64,000 bases of DNA, taken from NCBI GenBank assembly GCA_963682175.1, contig OY821793.1, positions 26,805,493-26,869,492 on the forward strand, given 5' to 3'. Positions 62,105 through 64,000 of the stretch are shown here, piece by piece. The translations under genes were made by a program, and so were the position numbers. Below the pieces are notes generated by a model. That model did no database searches. It was not told where the DNA came from and saw only the letters and a list, made by a program, of their open reading frames with translations. Source of the DNA: Triglochin maritima. Lineage: Eukaryota; Streptophyta; Magnoliopsida; Alismatales; Juncaginaceae. Position 1 is the stretch's first letter; each line of letters opens with the position of its first letter.

Positions 62105-63934
62105 GTGGTTGGGCCGCCTAAAGACCACTTAGAAACTAGGTGTGGGGCTGGCCACATGCCACGCGTGGAGCTGGCCAAAGGCCACTCCGTCGCCACCCTG
62201 CAGGCCAACACCAAATCGGCTGCGCCTCGAGCATCCGACCTCCAAATCGAGCGTTCTAACTTGCATGACGTAGACAATTCATCCCTCTATCTGCCTCAAA
62301 AATGTCAGAGCAAACGCCCAAGTATTCGGGGTCGCACCTCCTCCAAGAAGACGTAGCTCCCTACCAGCCACGCCCCCACATCATCAGCATTCTTCATCTC
62401 ATCGCGCCTCGCCCTACATACATCTAAATCGGGCATTCTAAGAGGAGTTACCCATCCACTCCTCCTCACTACATGCTCGGGTGCCCAAATATAGACTAAG
62501 GCTCAACTAAGGTCCACTCAGGCCATTGCTTGGGACAAACGATGCGGCAGCTTCCACTTTGCCCGCAGGCAACACCCATGGACTTCCAAACACGTTTTGG
62601 AAGCGAATGGGGTAGGCAACAACCGTGGGAACCCAAGCATGGGCACGAGCAACGTCCCAAAGAACTTTCCCCACGAGAAACCCCCATTCCCTTCCGGACG
62701 CGTTGGGAAGTGCACGGGAAGGCAACAACCTTGGGCAACCGAACACGTCGAAGAGCAACGTCCACAGGCACCTTGGTCTTTGCCCACGAGCAACCTCCAT
62801 TTCACCTACAAGTGCGCTTTCACTTCCAAACGTGTTTTGGAAGCGAATGCCGCAGGCCACTGCCACGAGCACACACTAGGCCCTAGCGTGGCGCTGACAT
62901 GCCAACTATGACAACACTAGGCTAGTGTCCATCGCCCGAACGCCAAATCACTCCGAGATGGGTGCGCCTCGTAGATAACGCGGATGGATATGTGGGGTCC
63001 TAAGTTCCATAAACCGTGGTTGGGCCGCCTAAAGACCACTTAGAAACTAGGTGTGGGGCTGGCCACATGCCACGCGTGGAGCTGGCCAAAGGCCACTCCG
63101 TCGGCACCCTGCAGGCCAACACCAAATCGGCTGCGCCTCGAGCATCCGACCTCCAAATCGAGCGTTCTAACTTGCATGACGTAGACAATTCATCCCTCTA
63201 TCTGCCCCTAAAATGTCAGAGCAAACGCCCAAGTATTCGGGGTCGCGCCTCCTCCAAGAAGACGTAGCTCCCTACCAGCCACGCCCCCACATCATCAGCA
63301 TTCTTCATCTCATCGCGCCTCGCCCTACATACATCTAAATCGGGCATTCTAAGAGGAGTTACCCATCCACTCCTCCTCACTACATGCTCGGGTGCCCAAA
63401 TATAGACTAAGGCTCAACTAAGGTCCACTCAGGCCATTGCTTGGGACAAACGATGCGGCAGCTTCCACTTTGCCCGCGGGCAACACCCATGGACTTCCAA
63501 ACGCGTTTTGGAAGCGAATGGGGTAGGCAACAACCGTGGGAACCCAAGCATGGGCACGAGCAACATCCCAAAGAACTTTTCCCACGAGAAACCCCCATTC
63601 CCTTCCGGACGCGTTCGGAAGTGCACGGGGGGGGGGGGGGGCAACAACCTTGGGCAACCGAGCACGTCGAAGAGCAACGTCCACAGGCACCTTGGTCTTT
63701 GCCCACGAGCAACCCTCATTTCACCTACAAGTGCGCTTTCACTTCCAAATGTGTTTTGGAAGCGAATGCCGCAGGCCCCTGCCGCGAGCACTCACTAGGC
63801 CCTAGCGTGGCGCTGACATGCCAACTATGACAACACTAGGCTAGTGTCCATCGCCCGACCGCCAAATCACTCCGAGATGGGTGCGCCTCGTAGATAACGC
63901 GGATGGATATGTGGGGTCCTAAGTTCCATAAACC
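62105..63934. repeat. Last two complete units (starts 62105, 63016)
   Basis: Both have TTGCATGACGTAG, AAATGTC and CTCAACTAAGG, and ACTACATGCTCGGG near 62466 and 63380. The second is 919 bp because GGGAAGG in the second sub-repeat has become a run of 15 G (63627-63641). It also returns to GACGCGTTCGG. The first has AAACACGTTTTGG in the first palindrome and CCGAACGCC near 62937. Confidence 0.92.
63627..63641. repeat. Run of 15 G
   Basis: All other units read GGGAAGG (or GGGAGGG in the unit at 52063, GGGAAGA at 51152) at this place. Here the two A have gone and the tract is 15 G. It is by far the longest homopolymer in the window. It may be a real slippage expansion or a sequencing or consensus error. 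Confidence 0.9.
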
Positions 63935-64000
63935 GTGGTTGGGCCGCCTAAAGACCACTTAGAAACTAGGTGTGGGGCTGGCCACATGCCACGCGTGGAG
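63935..64000. repeat. Partial satellite unit at right end
   Basis: The first 66 bp of another unit, ending in CCACGCGTGGAG. The array runs on past the window. Confidence 0.97.

Larger units (their letters stand above)
1..64000. repeat. Tandem satellite array, about 911-bp unit, 70 full copies plus two partials
   Basis: The same sequence recurs with a step of 911 bp across the entire window, always in the same orientation. The marker GTGGTTGGGCCG (slightly altered in a few units) starts units at 272, 1183, 2094, 3004 and so on to 63935. Most steps are exactly 911. Exceptions are 910 (units at 2094, 55708, 56618, 57528), 912 (7559, 9382, 13027, 14850, 48418, 52063), 909 (20317), 773 (33069), 934 (61171) and 919 (63016). 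No unique DNA and no inserted mobile element interrupts the array. Such arrays are known in eukaryotes as satellite DNA in constitutive heterochromatin and are spread by unequal crossing-over and gene conversion. I do not recognise this family. The chosen unit start is arbitrary. Because every unit is alike, sequence assembly could have expanded or collapsed copies. Confidence 0.98.

Noticed and set aside
1..64000. CRISPR array
   Set aside because: The repeat is about 911 bp with no unique spacers and no cas genes.
1..64000. LTR retrotransposon or other mobile element as the repeat source
   Set aside because: I see no reverse transcriptase, integrase or transposase text in any frame, no terminal TG..CA long repeats, and no target-site duplications. 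Origin of the unit from a degraded element cannot be excluded without a database search.

Overview
The whole 64 kb is one uninterrupted satellite DNA array. A unit of about 911 bp is repeated head to tail on the same strand. I count 70 complete units plus a partial unit at each end (1-271 and 63935-64000), using the invariant GTGGTTGGGCCG-type motif as an arbitrary unit start (first at 272, 1183, 2094, 3004; last at 63935). I found no convincing protein-coding gene, tRNA, rRNA gene, transposon, CRISPR array or unique-sequence stretch. Neither array edge is inside the window. The many 60-170 aa open frames are shadows of a GC-rich, stop-poor repeat: they occur in up to six frames at once and shift with unit indels.

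The organism is almost certainly a eukaryote, because a homogenised array of this unit length over more than 64 kb is typical of eukaryotic heterochromatin (subtelomeric, pericentromeric or knob-like). Much of the variation between units is C-to-T or G-to-A at CpG, which fits cytosine methylation. A plant is my best guess, but I do not recognise the family and cannot name a species.

Layout of one unit (reference unit 272-1182, with its junction to the previous unit). The left part holds a nested inverted repeat with the palindrome CCACGCGTGG and a degenerate direct repeat (389 and 571, exactly 182 bp apart, with a weaker third copy near 220). The middle holds a TATATA/TATAGA dimorphism. The right part holds three degenerate sub-repeats, each starting in a near-palindrome (TTCC-AAACGCGTTT-TGGAA type). 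The end carries two short inverted repeats (CTAGG-C-CCTAG and ACACTAG-G-CTAGTGT).

Layout of the array. (a) 1-24.9 kb has higher-order structure. Unit classes occur in the order alpha-beta-delta-gamma. An alpha-beta dimer has been duplicated to give a 6-unit block, that block is duplicated in tandem (offset 5468 bp), and a 5-unit block is then duplicated in tandem (offset 4555 bp). (b) 24.9-33.1 kb is local amplification of single, nearly identical units. (c) 33.07 kb has a unit with a 138-bp deletion flanked by 4-bp microhomology, followed by a duplicated dimer (33.8-37.5 kb). (d) 37.5-45.7 kb is fairly homogeneous. (e) From about 45.7 kb rightward the units are visibly more divergent, with their own A/B dimer series (48.4-53.9 kb), a distinct subfamily (53.9-57.5 kb), a 23-bp internal duplication (61.2 kb) and a 15-G run (63.63 kb). 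This gradient suggests that the right side lies closer to an array edge or is an older domain.

No genes work together here. The interest is in the repeat architecture and the record of duplication and deletion events it keeps.
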